DNA of 64,000 nucleotides, taken from assembly GCA_030673845.1 (NCBI GenBank), contig JAUTCQ010000015.1, positions 310,001 to 374,000 on the forward strand, written 5' to 3'. How positions within the stretch are numbered: position 1 is the first letter of the stretch; every line of letters begins with the position of its first letter. The translations under genes and the position numbers were made by a program. The notes under the pieces are model-generated. The model saw nothing but the letters and a program-made list of their open reading frames with translations. It was not told where the DNA came from and made no database searches. This stretch comes from Verrucomicrobiota bacterium JB022. Its GTDB lineage: Bacteria > Verrucomicrobiota > Verrucomicrobiia > Opitutales > Oceanipulchritudinaceae. Below, in pieces: positions 46,701 through 56,800 of this stretch.

Positions 46701-47621
46701 ATGAAACCCAACTTTCCCTCCGAAGGTATTCTCGTCGCGTTGGCGCTGCCGACCGACGCCCAAGGCGCGTTGTGCGCCGACGCCATCCGGCAGCACTTGC
46801 AGTGGCTGCGTGGCGTCGGCATCCACGGCGCGTTGGCGCTCGGCAGCACCGGCGAGTTCTCCTTCTTCAGCCTGGAAGAGCGCAAGCGCATCCTCGCCTT
46901 TACCGCCGAGGCGGCCGCGCCCCTGCCGGTGATCGCCAATGTGAGCGACATCAACCCGAAAGTCGCTTGCGAGCTGGCCAAGACGGCTCGTGACGAAGGC
47001 CTGGCGGGCGTCGCCGTGATGCCGCCGTCGTTCTACCCCGTCTCCGCTGCCGACCAACTGGCGTTCTTCCTCAAGGTGGCCGAAGCCGCCGCCCCGCTGC
47101 CGGTGATGCTCTACAACTTCCCGGAGCTGGCCTGCAACCGCATCGCCATCGAGACGGTGGAAGCCTTTGCCGACCGCGCCAACATGAAGGGCTACAAGCA
47201 AAGCGGCCGTGAGTTCAGCTACCACAGCGAGCTGATCGCGATGGGCAAGGAAAAGGGCTTCGGCGTCTTCTCCGGGGCCGATACGCGCCTGCCCGAGGTC
47301 TTCCAGCTCGGCGCCGCCGGCTGCATCGGCGGTCTCGTCAACATGGTGCCCGAGCTGATGCTGGAGCAGTTCCGCGTCTACAAGCAAGGCCAGCCCGGCG
47401 AACTCGAACCGACCGCCTCCCGCATGAAGGAAGTCGGCCAGATCATCGACCGCCTCACGTTCCCGATCAACGTGCCCGCCGGCCTCGCCGCGCGCGGTTT
47501 CGAGCCGGGCGTGCCCAAGTCGATCGTTTCGGCCCAGTCGCAGGAAATCTTCGACGGCATCGTCAAAGACCTGCGCGCCAAGTTCGTCGAGTGGGGCCTG
47601 CCGCTCTACCAAGCCAAGTAA
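46701..47621 (+). CDS. Second DapA/NAL-family aldolase
   Basis: The 306-residue protein is another DapA-type Schiff-base lyase: LALGSTGEFSFFSLEER near residue 45, catalytic Tyr in VMLYNFPELACN, Schiff-base Lys in MKGYKQSGREFSYHSEL. It differs clearly from the aldolase of the minus arm. It sits directly before a second sodium symporter, so symporter and aldolase may serve a second 2-keto-3-deoxy acid, such as one from galacturonate or Kdo. No kinase or dehydrogenase is adjacent, so its products must be handled elsewhere. Confidence 0.85.
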   Translation: MKPNFPSEGILVALALPTDAQGALCADAIRQHLQWLRGVGIHGALALGSTGEFSFFSLEERKRILAFTAEAAAPLPVIANVSDINPKVACELAKTARDEGLAGVAVMPPSFYPVSAADQLAFFLKVAEAAAPLPVMLYNFPELACNRIAIETVEAFADRANMKGYKQSGREFSYHSELIAMGKEKGFGVFSGADTRLPEVFQLGAAGCIGGLVNMVPELMLEQFRVYKQGQPGELEPTASRMKEVGQIIDRLTFPINVPAGLAARGFEPGVPKSIVSAQSQEIFDGIVKDLRAKFVEWGLPLYQAK

Positions 47622-47642
47622 TCCCCGCTCCTGCTCCTGCCC

Positions 47643-49142
47643 ATGGGTTCCCATTTCACATTCCTCGATCTCGGCGTTCTGGTGGTCTATTTTGCGGCCA
47701 TCATGGGCGTCGGCCTGTTCTTCATGTTCCGCGAGCGTTCGGTGGAGAGTTACACCGCCGCCAGTCGCAGCATGTCGGGCTGGCTCACGGGGCTGTCGAT
47801 CCTGGGGACCTATGTCAGCAGCATCAGCTTCCTCGCGCTGCCGGGCAAAGCGTTCGCCGAAAACTGGAACCCTTACGTTTTCAGTCTGTCGCTGTTCATC
47901 GCGACGCCCATTGCGGTCTGGTTTTTCCTGCCGTATTACCGCCGCTCGCACTACGTCTCGGCCTACCATCACCTGGAAGACCGTTTCGGGGCCTGGGCGC
48001 GCGTCTACGCCAGCATTTGCTATCTCCTTACCCAGCTCGCCCGCATGGGCACGGTCATGTATCTCATGGCCCTGCCGCTGAAGGAGCTGCTGGGTTGGGA
48101 CATCTACACCGTGATCGTCGTGACGGGCGTGGCCGTGACGGCCTACACCTTCATGGGCGGTATCACAGCGGTCATCTGGACCGATGCGATACAGACGGTG
48201 ATCCTGATTGTGGGCGCGCTCGCCTGTGCCGCCGTCATGGTGTTCAGCCTGCCGGATGGCCCGGGCCAGGTCTTCACGCTTGCGGCAGAGCACGACAAGT
48301 TCAGCCTCGGCGACTACGGCCCCGGCCTTACGACTACCACCTTCTGGGTCACGCTGATCTACGGGTTCTTCATCAACCTGAACAACTTCGGCATCGACCA
48401 AAGCTACGTGCAGCGCTACATCGCCGCGAAGTCGGACAAGGAAGCGCGCCGCAGTATCTGGCTGGGTGGCCTGATGTATATTCCCGTTTCGGCCATCTTT
48501 TTCTTCATCGGCACCGCCCTCTTTGCCTACTACACGGCTTTTCCAGAGGCGCTGCCAGGCGACTACCAGGGCAACCCCGACCGGGTCTTCCCTTGGTTCA
48601 TCGTGTCGGCCCTGCCGCCCGGCATCACCGGCCTGTTGATCGCCGCGATTTTCGCCGCCGCCATGAGCACGCTCTCCACGAGCCTCAATTCGGCCGCCAC
48701 CATCGTGCTCAGCGACTACTACCAGCGCTTCTTTAACCGCGAGGCCAATGAGCGCCAGTCGATGCGCTTTGTGCTCATCACCACCATCGTGTTCGGCGCC
48801 GCCGGCACGCTCATGGCCTTGAGCATGACGCAGGTGAAGAACGCCCTCGATGCCTGGTGGGGCTACGCCAGCATCTTCAGTGGCGGCATGCTCGGGCTCT
48901 TCCTGCTCAGCATCCTAGCCCGGCGCGCCAACGCCACGGCGGCACTCGTCGGCACCATCGTGGGCCTGATCCTGATCCTGTGGATGAGCCTGTCGCCCAA
49001 GATGGGCTGGCTCGGCGAAGGCCTGCAAAGCCCGTTCCACAACTACCTGGTGATCGTCTTCGGCACCACCACGATCCTGCTGGTCGGCTTCCTCTGCGCC
49101 CAGTTCGCCTTCGGCCGTCGCCAAACCCCGCACCAGCCGTAA
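47643..49142 (+). CDS. Second sodium:solute symporter (SSS family)
   Basis: The 499-residue protein has about 13 transmembrane segments and SSS signatures (SVESYTAASRSMSGWLTGLS, GLLIAAIFAAAMSTLSTSLN near residue 335, IVLSDYYQRF). It follows the second aldolase gene by 21 bases and probably imports the sugar acid for it. It is distinct in sequence from the minus-arm symporter. Confidence 0.9.
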   Translation: MGSHFTFLDLGVLVVYFAAIMGVGLFFMFRERSVESYTAASRSMSGWLTGLSILGTYVSSISFLALPGKAFAENWNPYVFSLSLFIATPIAVWFFLPYYRRSHYVSAYHHLEDRFGAWARVYASICYLLTQLARMGTVMYLMALPLKELLGWDIYTVIVVTGVAVTAYTFMGGITAVIWTDAIQTVILIVGALACAAVMVFSLPDGPGQVFTLAAEHDKFSLGDYGPGLTTTTFWVTLIYGFFINLNNFGIDQSYVQRYIAAKSDKEARRSIWLGGLMYIPVSAIFFFIGTALFAYYTAFPEALPGDYQGNPDRVFPWFIVSALPPGITGLLIAAIFAAAMSTLSTSLNSAATIVLSDYYQRFFNREANERQSMRFVLITTIVFGAAGTLMALSMTQVKNALDAWWGYASIFSGGMLGLFLLSILARRANATAALVGTIVGLILILWMSLSPKMGWLGEGLQSPFHNYLVIVFGTTTILLVGFLCAQFAFGRRQTPHQP

Positions 49143-49209
49143 CGCCCCATCCCCCTTTCATGTATTCGCGCCTGCCAGCCCAACTTCGATCCAGCTTACG
49201 TAATCGCCC

Positions 49210-49348
49210 AGCACGCTCTGGAGTGCGGCGCTTTGCGCCGATTTCATTCCTGAAGCAGGCTACTTTTGGTTGTCGCGGATTGGATTCACCGGCCGGAGCC
49301 CGCCCGCAAACCAGATCGGCGCGAAGCGCCGCACTCCCAGAACGCGCT
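49210..49348. repeat. REP-like inverted-repeat element
   Basis: A left arm (49,210-49,242) and a right arm (49,315-49,348) are near-perfect inverted copies of about 33 bases, with a few mismatches and one indel. Each arm contains its own small hairpin: GGCGCTTTGCGCC on the left, GGCGCGAAGCGCC on the right. The 72-base centre is unlike the flanking coding sequence. The element separates the symporter and esterase genes. It has the form of a paired REP/BIME or a MITE. Confidence 0.75.
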
Positions 49349-49354
49349 AGGCAG

Positions 49355-50644
49355 ATGTGCGTTGTTTCTTTTAGTTCGGTGCTAGCCCTGACTTCCCTTG
49401 CCGTTCTTGCCGGTTGCTCGCGTTCGGAAACGCCGAACGCCGAGCCCGAGACCCTCACTTGGGCACCGACGGAGCTGCTCCCGCCCGCTCCCGGGAACGG
49501 CCCGATGCTGGCCCAACGCACTTATCTGACCCCGGAGCAGGGCGCGGTGGTGCTCGATGCTGCGATTGCCGAATTTCCGAACCGCGAACGTTGGAGCGCC
49601 TATGCCGCGCACGTGCGCCAGCGCATCCAGGAGGGCGCGAACCTCAGCCCATTGCCCGAGCGCACGCCCTTGAATCCGATCCGTCGCGACCGCCGCGAAT
49701 ACGACGGCTACGCGGTGGAAAACGTGGCCTTCGAGTCGATTCCCGGCTACTGGGTCACGGGTAATCTTTATCTGCCGCTCGATCGCGAACCGCCCTACGC
49801 GGCGGTCGTCAACCCGCACGGCCACTCCAGCCCGCCCGACGGTCCCGAAGGCTGGATCAAGCATGGCCGCTTCAAGGAAGACGTGCAGCGCCGCGCCGCC
49901 TCGCTGGCCAAGATGGGGGCGGTGGCCTTCACCATCGACATGGTGGGCTATGGCGATTCGACCCTCTTTCTCGGCCCCGACGGCCACCGCCACGGCGTCT
50001 CCATGACCCTGCAGGCCTGGAACGGCATGCGTGCGATCGACTTCCTCACGTCGCTGCCCGAGGTGGACCCCCAGCGCATCGGCGTCACCGGCCACTCCGG
50101 CGGTGGCACGCAGACTTTTGTGCTCACCGCGCTGGACGAGCGGGTGGCGGTATCGGTGCCGGTCGCAATGGTGTCGTCGTATTTCTTCGGCGGTTGCCCC
50201 TGTGAGAGCGGTTTGCCCATCCACCGCAGCGCAGACCACTTTGCCAGCAACGCGATGATTGCCGCCCTGGCTGCGCCACGCCCGCTGAAGCTGATCTCCG
50301 ACGGCGGCGACTGGTCGCAATACACCCCGCTGGTCGAGTATCCCTTTGCCCGCACCATCTACAGCTACTATGATGCGGCCGATCAGGTGGCCTACCACCA
50401 CCTGCCCGACGAGGGGCATAATTACAACTTTTCCAAGCGCCTGGCGATGTATCCCTTTATGGCCGAGCATCTCCAGCTCGACCTCAGCGCCATTCAGGCC
50501 CCCGACGGCTCGATCGACGAATCGTTCGTGACCGTGGAAGATCCCGCCCTCATGCACGCTCTACATGAGGACGATGCGTTCCTCGAGCGTGCGCTACGGA
50601 CGCCCGAGGCCATCCAGCAAGAGTTAGAATCCCTTCAGCGTTAA
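49355..50644 (+). CDS. Alpha/beta-hydrolase lipoprotein, likely carbohydrate esterase
   Basis: The 429-residue protein starts with a lipoprotein signal (SVLALTSLAVLAGCS, from residue 8). It is an alpha/beta hydrolase of the acetyl-xylan-esterase-like (AXE1/DUF-type) group: oxyanion region NPHGHSSPPDG, nucleophile Ser248 in VTGHSGGGTQTF, catalytic His355 in LPDEGHNYNFSK. Pectin carries acetyl and methyl esters, so de-esterification is likely. An in-frame ATG at 49,160 would put translation through the REP-like element and is rejected in favour of ATG 49,355, which gives the signal peptide directly. Insertion of the element may have altered the original 5' end. Confidence 0.83.
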   Translation: MCVVSFSSVLALTSLAVLAGCSRSETPNAEPETLTWAPTELLPPAPGNGPMLAQRTYLTPEQGAVVLDAAIAEFPNRERWSAYAAHVRQRIQEGANLSPLPERTPLNPIRRDRREYDGYAVENVAFESIPGYWVTGNLYLPLDREPPYAAVVNPHGHSSPPDGPEGWIKHGRFKEDVQRRAASLAKMGAVAFTIDMVGYGDSTLFLGPDGHRHGVSMTLQAWNGMRAIDFLTSLPEVDPQRIGVTGHSGGGTQTFVLTALDERVAVSVPVAMVSSYFFGGCPCESGLPIHRSADHFASNAMIAALAAPRPLKLISDGGDWSQYTPLVEYPFARTIYSYYDAADQVAYHHLPDEGHNYNFSKRLAMYPFMAEHLQLDLSAIQAPDGSIDESFVTVEDPALMHALHEDDAFLERALRTPEAIQQELESLQR

Positions 50645-50657
50645 GCATCTCCCCGAC

Positions 50658-53600
50658 ATGAAACTCCCCTTTCTGATCCCCGCGTCTGCCGCGGCGAGCG
50701 TGGTCTTCCTCGCGTCGCCTGCTCTGGCCCTGGAGCCGTATGCCCTGACTGCCGAAGCGATGCGCAACCCGCTCGGCCTCGATGCCTCGCCTACGCTCAG
50801 CTGGAAGCTGAAGAGCGATACCCGTGGTGATCGCCAGACCGCTTACCAGGTGCTCGTCGCCTCCAGTGCCGACAAGCTGGCCGCCGACGAAGGCGATTTG
50901 TGGGACTCGGGCCAGAAGGAAGGCGAAGACCAGATTTTTGTGCGCTACCGTGGGTCCAGCATCGGCAGCGGTCAGGAAGCATTCTGGAAAGTGCGTGTGT
51001 GGGATGCCGACGGCGAACCCGGCGACTGGAGCGAAACGGCCACCTGGACGATGGGCCTCAAGTCGCAAAACGATTGGGAAGCCTCCTGGATCGCCAGCCC
51101 CGAGTGGCTGAAATACGACCGCCCGCACCTGGGCTACCGCTCGCAACCGGCGGACGACGTCAACACGCCCAAGTGGATCCAGCTCGACCTGGGCAAGACC
51201 TACACGATCGACCAGATCAAGCTGCACGGCCTGCGCCACACCGTCTCCGAGCGTCTCGGCCTGCCGCAGGCATACGTGATCGAGCTGGCGAACAAGCCCG
51301 ATTTTTCCGACGCCAAGGTGGTTGCGGACACCCGCGACGCGCCCATCAACATGTGGATTTCGCGCCACACCATCCCGGTGGAGCAGGTCAAGGGGCGTTA
51401 CTTCCGCCTCAAGGCCCCCGTGCTGCGTGAGTTGAACGACGAAATCTGCCTCGCCTTCAGCCAGATCGAAGTCAATTCCAAGGGCCAGAACGTCGCCATC
51501 GGGGCCAAGGTCACGGCCTCCGACAGCCTTGAAGAAGGCCCGTGGAGCGCTTCGGCAGTGGTCGACGGCAAGGGCCTCTCCAGCGCCTTCCCGCTGGCGA
51601 CCGAAACGGTGATCGCGCGCGAAGACTTCCAGGTGCGCCCGCAGCTCAAGCGTGCCGTCGTTTTCGTCTCCGGCCAAGGCCAGTACACGCTCGAGATCAA
51701 CGGCGAGCGGGTGGGGGACTACGCCATCACCCCGGGTTGGACGGACGCCGAGAAGACGGTGCTCTACGATACTTTTGACGTCACGGACCTTGTGAAGAGC
51801 GGCGCCAACGCGATGGGGCTCACGCTTTCGAGCGGCATGTACAACGTCGCCGAGCCAGAAGGCCGCTACACCAAGCTGGTGGGCCGTTACCGCCCGCTGA
51901 CCGCCATCCTGCAGCTCCAGCTGGAATACGAAGACGGCTCAAAGGAAGTCGTCACCACCAACGACGATTGGGCGGTGCGCTCCGGCCCGACGACTTACAG
52001 CCACATGTATGGCGGCGAAGTCTACGACGCCCGCCTCGAGCCCGCAGGCTGGACGCAGCCCGGTTTCAAGGAAGACAGCTCGTGGCAGGCCGCCGCAGAG
52101 ACCAAGGGCCCCGGCGGTAAGCTGCGTGGCGCTTCCTACGCCGCCCCGGCGGTCAAGGTGATCGAGACATTGGAGCCCGTCGCCCAAAAGGAACTGGAGC
52201 CCGGCAAGGTCGTCTACGATCTCGGCCAGAATGCCGCCCTCATGGTGCGCGTGAAGGTCAAGGGCCCCGCCGGCTCCATGGTGCGCGTCGAGCCCTCCGA
52301 GCTGGTGCACGAAGACGGCCGCATCGACCCCGGCAGCACCCGCGCGGGCCTCGCAAGCTGGGATTACATCCTCGACGGCAAGGGCGAGGAAAGCTGGCAG
52401 GCCAACTATTTCTACCACGGCGCCCGTTACCTGCAGGTCACGACCACCCCGGCCAAGGAGGGTGGGGCGATGCCTGAAGTGATCGAAATCGAGGGCCTGG
52501 TGACGCACGGCAGCGCGGAGCCGGTCGGCGAGTTCGCCACCTCCAGCGAGCTGTGGACCAAGACGCGCGAGCTGATCCGCTGGGCCCAGCGCAGCAACAT
52601 GGTCAGCGTGTTGACCGACTGCCCGCACCGCGAACGCCTCGGCTGGCTGGAGCAATACCACCTCAACGGCCCATCGCTGCGCTACGAGTTCGACGTCACC
52701 TCGCTCTACCGCAAGACCTTTGGGGATATGGCCGACGCGCAGACCGAGCGTGGCCTGGTGCCGAGCACCTCACCCGAGTTTGTGGTGATGCCCGGAGACT
52801 TCCGCGATTCGCCGGAGTGGGGCAGCTCCCTCGTCCTCGCCGCCTGGCAGCAGTATCTCTACACCGGCGACGAAACGGCGTTCAAGGCCCAGTACAACCA
52901 GATGCAGGCCTACGAGGCTTATCTCGCGAGCAAGGCCGAGGGCCACATCCTCGACCACGGCCTGGGCGACTGGTACGACATCGGACCGGGCGCGCCGGGT
53001 TACGGCAAGCTGACCCCGCGTGCGTTGACCGCCACCGCGATTTACTACGAGCTGTGCCGCGAATTGGGCAAGATCTCGCAGATCCGCGGCCGCGTGGGTG
53101 AAGCTACCGCCTACGCCGAGCGCGCCGAGCACATCCGCAAGGCCTTCAACGACAAGTTCTTCAACGCCGATACGGGCAGCTACGCCACCGGCAGCCAGAC
53201 GGCCAACGCGATGCCTTACGCCCTCGGTATGGTGCCCAAAGGTCGCGAAGCCGATGTATTTGCCGCCATCGTCAAGTCCATCGAGGCCAGCGACTACAGC
53301 ATCACCGCTGGCGACGTGGGCCACCGCTACCTGCTGCGCGCACTCGCCCTCGGCAACCGCCCGGATCTCGTCTACAAGATCCACCACCGCACCGACGTGC
53401 CCGGCTACGGCTGGCAGGTGGAGCATGGCAAGACGAGCCTCACCGAGGCCTGGGACGGCGGTTCCAGCCAAAACCATTTCATGCTCGGCCACCTCAACGA
53501 GTGGTTCTACCGCAGCCTGGTCGGCATCGCGCCCGACCCCGAGGCCCCCGGCTTCAAGCATATCATCATCCGCCCCGAGCCGGTCGAGGAGCTGAGCTGG

Positions 53601-53861
53601 GCGGAAGCGACCCACGACGGCCCTTACGGCCCCATCCATGTGCGCTGGGAACAGGCCGCCGACACCTTCACGCTCGACGTGGAAGTGCCGCCCGGCTCCA
53701 CCGCCACCGTCCACCTGCCCAAGCGCGGCGACACGCTGCTCGAAGGCGGCAAGCCCCTCGCGCAGGTCCAGGGCGTGACCCTCGCGAATCAAGATGCGGA
53801 GACCGCCACCCTCGAGGTGGGTTCCGGCCACTACACCTTCGTTTCCACCTCCCGACGCTAG
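50658..53861 (+). CDS. GH78-family alpha-L-rhamnosidase with discoidin-like insertion
   Basis: The 1067-residue secreted protein has a signal peptide (about 1-24), the GH78 N-terminal domain (LDASPTLSWKLKSDTRGDRQ), an F5/8-type (discoidin) carbohydrate-binding insertion at about 145-290 (PKWIQLDLGKTYTIDQIKLH), a second beta domain and the (alpha/alpha)6 catalytic domain. The general acid is probably Glu659 in TDCPHRERLGW, and the general base Glu930 in TSLTEAWDGGSSQNHFML. It should release terminal L-rhamnose from rhamnogalacturonan oligosaccharides. It lies between the esterase and GH95-GH105 genes with gaps of 13 and 9 bases. Confidence 0.93.
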   Translation: MKLPFLIPASAAASVVFLASPALALEPYALTAEAMRNPLGLDASPTLSWKLKSDTRGDRQTAYQVLVASSADKLAADEGDLWDSGQKEGEDQIFVRYRGSSIGSGQEAFWKVRVWDADGEPGDWSETATWTMGLKSQNDWEASWIASPEWLKYDRPHLGYRSQPADDVNTPKWIQLDLGKTYTIDQIKLHGLRHTVSERLGLPQAYVIELANKPDFSDAKVVADTRDAPINMWISRHTIPVEQVKGRYFRLKAPVLRELNDEICLAFSQIEVNSKGQNVAIGAKVTASDSLEEGPWSASAVVDGKGLSSAFPLATETVIAREDFQVRPQLKRAVVFVSGQGQYTLEINGERVGDYAITPGWTDAEKTVLYDTFDVTDLVKSGANAMGLTLSSGMYNVAEPEGRYTKLVGRYRPLTAILQLQLEYEDGSKEVVTTNDDWAVRSGPTTYSHMYGGEVYDARLEPAGWTQPGFKEDSSWQAAAETKGPGGKLRGASYAAPAVKVIETLEPVAQKELEPGKVVYDLGQNAALMVRVKVKGPAGSMVRVEPSELVHEDGRIDPGSTRAGLASWDYILDGKGEESWQANYFYHGARYLQVTTTPAKEGGAMPEVIEIEGLVTHGSAEPVGEFATSSELWTKTRELIRWAQRSNMVSVLTDCPHRERLGWLEQYHLNGPSLRYEFDVTSLYRKTFGDMADAQTERGLVPSTSPEFVVMPGDFRDSPEWGSSLVLAAWQQYLYTGDETAFKAQYNQMQAYEAYLASKAEGHILDHGLGDWYDIGPGAPGYGKLTPRALTATAIYYELCRELGKISQIRGRVGEATAYAERAEHIRKAFNDKFFNADTGSYATGSQTANAMPYALGMVPKGREADVFAAIVKSIEASDYSITAGDVGHRYLLRALALGNRPDLVYKIHHRTDVPGYGWQVEHGKTSLTEAWDGGSSQNHFMLGHLNEWFYRSLVGIAPDPEAPGFKHIIIRPEPVEELSWAEATHDGPYGPIHVRWEQAADTFTLDVEVPPGSTATVHLPKRGDTLLEGGKPLAQVQGVTLANQDAETATLEVGSGHYTFVSTSRR

Positions 53862-53870
53862 ATTTTTCTT

Positions 53871-56800
53871 ATGCGCTACCTCTTGTCCTTCCTCTGCGCC
53901 AGCAGCGCCCTGCAAGCGGCCCCCCAGGCCGATTCGCAGGACCTGCGCCTCTGGTATGAACAACCGGCAGCCGTCTGGACGGAAGCCTTGCCCGTGGGTA
54001 ACGGCAGCCTCGGCGCCATGATCCATGGCCGCACCGACGTCGAGCTCGTCCAGTTCAACGAAGACACCCTCTGGAGCGGCGTCCCGCACAGCTACGCCCA
54101 CGAGGGCGCGGCCCAATACGTCGACGACCTGCGCCAGCTGCTCGAACAGGGCCAGCAGGACGAGGCCGAAGCACTCGCCAACGACAAGTTCATGAGCGTG
54201 CCGCTGCGCCTGCCCATGTATCAGGCCTTCGGCAACCTCGAGATCGACTTCGGCCACGATGGCAAGGTCAGCGACTACCTGCGCGACCTCGACCTCGAGA
54301 CGGCCATCGCTTCGGTCAACTACCGCACCGCAGGCGTTCGCTACACCCGCCACGCCTTTTCCAGCTACCCGGACAACGTTATCGTCCAGCGTTTTACGGC
54401 AGACAAGAAGGGCCGGATCAGCTTCACGCTGCGCTTCACCACGCCGCACGAGCAGTTCCAGGTCGAAGCCCAAGGCAGCGACAGCCTGCTGCTGACCGGC
54501 AACGTCGGCCCCGACAAGCGCCACGTCGAGATCGGCAACGAGCACGAGGGCATGGCCTTCGCCGCCCGCGTCAAGGTGCTGGCCGAAGGCGGCAAAGTGA
54601 CCACCGAGGGCGACACGCTGACGGTCTCCAAGGCCAATGCGGTGACGATCCTGCTCAGTGGAGACACCAATTTCACCCACTTTGATGAGCTCTCGACCGA
54701 TCCGGTGGCCGAGACCGCCAAAGTGATCGAAGCCGCCGCCGGCAAGTCTTACGACGCGCTGGCCCGCCGCCACGCGGAAGACTACGAGCCGCTCTTCGAC
54801 CGCGTCGACATCGAGCTGGGCAACAGCGAGTTCGACACCTGGCCGACCGACAAGCGCCTCTTCCGCGACACGAAGGTCGACGATCCCGGCCTGGCGGAGA
54901 TTTTCTACCAATATGGCCGTTATCTGCTGATCGCCAGCAGCCGCCCGGGCAGCCAGCCCGCCAACCTGCAGGGCATCTGGAATTACCAGCTCGAACCGGC
55001 CTGGGGCAGCAAATACACGCTCAACATCAACGCGGAGATGAACTACTGGCCGGCGGAGGTCGCCAATCTCTCCGAGCTGCACGAGCCCTTCTTCGACATG
55101 ATCGACGACTTGCAGGTCTCCGGCACCGAAGTCGCGAAAGTGCATTACGACCTGCCCGGCTGGGTCGTCCACCACAACACCGACCTCTGGCGCGGCGCGG
55201 CCCCGATCAACAATTCCAACCACGGCATCTGGCCGCTGGGCAGCGGTTGGCTAGTGCAACACCTCTGGGAGCGCTTCCGCTACACCCAGGACATGGACTT
55301 CCTGCGCGACCGGGCTTACCCGGCGATGCGCGACGCCGCTCTCTTTTACTCGCACTACCTCGTCGAAGACCCCGAAACGGGCTGGCTGATCAGCGGCCCC
55401 TCCAATTCGCCCGAGCACGGCGGTCTCGTGATGGGCCCGACGATGGACCACCAGATCATCCGCAGCCTCTTCGGCTGGGTGATCGAGGCGGAAGAGATCC
55501 TCGGCATCGACGACGGCCTCGCCGCTGAAATCGAGCCCCTGCAGGAGCGCATCGCGCCCAACATGATCGGGCGCTATGGCCAGTTGCAGGAGTGGCTCGA
55601 AGACGTGGACGACCCGGACAACGAGCACCGCCACGTCTCCCACCTCTGGGGCGTATTCCCAGGGCAGGACATTACCTGGGACGAGCCGGAAATGATGCAG
55701 GCCGCCAAGCAGTCGCTGCTCTATCGCGGCAATGGTGGCACCGGCTGGGCTCTCGGCTGGAAGATCTCGCTCTGGGCGCGCTTCCTCGATGGCCCGCACG
55801 CCCACCAGATCCTGATGAATCAGCTCAACTACGTGCGCGACACGCCCGATGGCGCTCTGATTCGTCAGGTCGAAGGCGGCGCCGGGGTCTACCCGAACCT
55901 CTTCGACGCGCACCCGCCTTTCCAGATCGACGGTAACTTTGCCGCCACCGCCGGCATCTCCGAGATGCTGATGCAAAGCCACCACGAGGTCGGCTACGGT
56001 CGCGGCAAGCAGCAGAAGTTCGAGATCGTGCTGCTGCCTGCGCTGCCCGAGCAATTCCACACCGGCTCCGTGCAGGGCCTGCGTGCCCGCGGCGGCATGG
56101 AACTCGATTTTGCCTGGCAAGACTCCGAGCTGCAGGAGCTGACCATCCGCTCCGAAAAGGGTGGGGAAGCCCGCCTGCGCTACGGCGATCAGGTCAAGGA
56201 CGTGGCGCTCAAGGCTGGCGAAGAAAAGACTTTTGGGCCCGGCCTGCACGACATGCGCCCCTACACCGGAGACGCCTCGCCGCTGGAGTTGTCGCAGCGC
56301 ATGATGACGGACCTCGTCGACCGCTTCCATGAGTGGGTGCCCGAGGGCCGCGACGTGCCCGCGATGTGGGATTACAGCCTCGCGATCGTGGCCCTGGGTG
56401 CAGTCGACCTCACGCAGACCACCGGCGACATGAAGTGGCTTGAATATGCCGAGGGCATCGTGGGCGATTGCCTGCAGGCCGACGGCACGATCAAGGGCTA
56501 CAAGCACGACCACTTCAACATCGACATGGTCAAGCCAGGTAGCCCCGCGCTCGACCTCTACGGCATCACCAAAGACGAGCGCTACCAGCAGATCGTCGAG
56601 ATCCTGCGTGGCCAGATGCGCGAACACCCCCGCACCAGCGAGGGCGGCTTCTGGCACAAGCAAGTCTACCCGCACCAGATGTGGCTCGACGGCCTCTACA
56701 TGGGCTCGCCCTTCCTCGCCCAATACGCGAAGGACTTCAACGAGCCGGAGCTGTTCGACGACGTCGTGCAACAGTTTGTGATCATCGACCGGCACGCCTG

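Noticed and set aside
48857-49354. N-terminal extension of the esterase through the symporter gene and REP-like element
   Set aside because: The part inside the symporter gene is a shadow frame, and the part inside the repeat is arginine/alanine-rich with no family character. The lipoprotein signal begins at 49,355.
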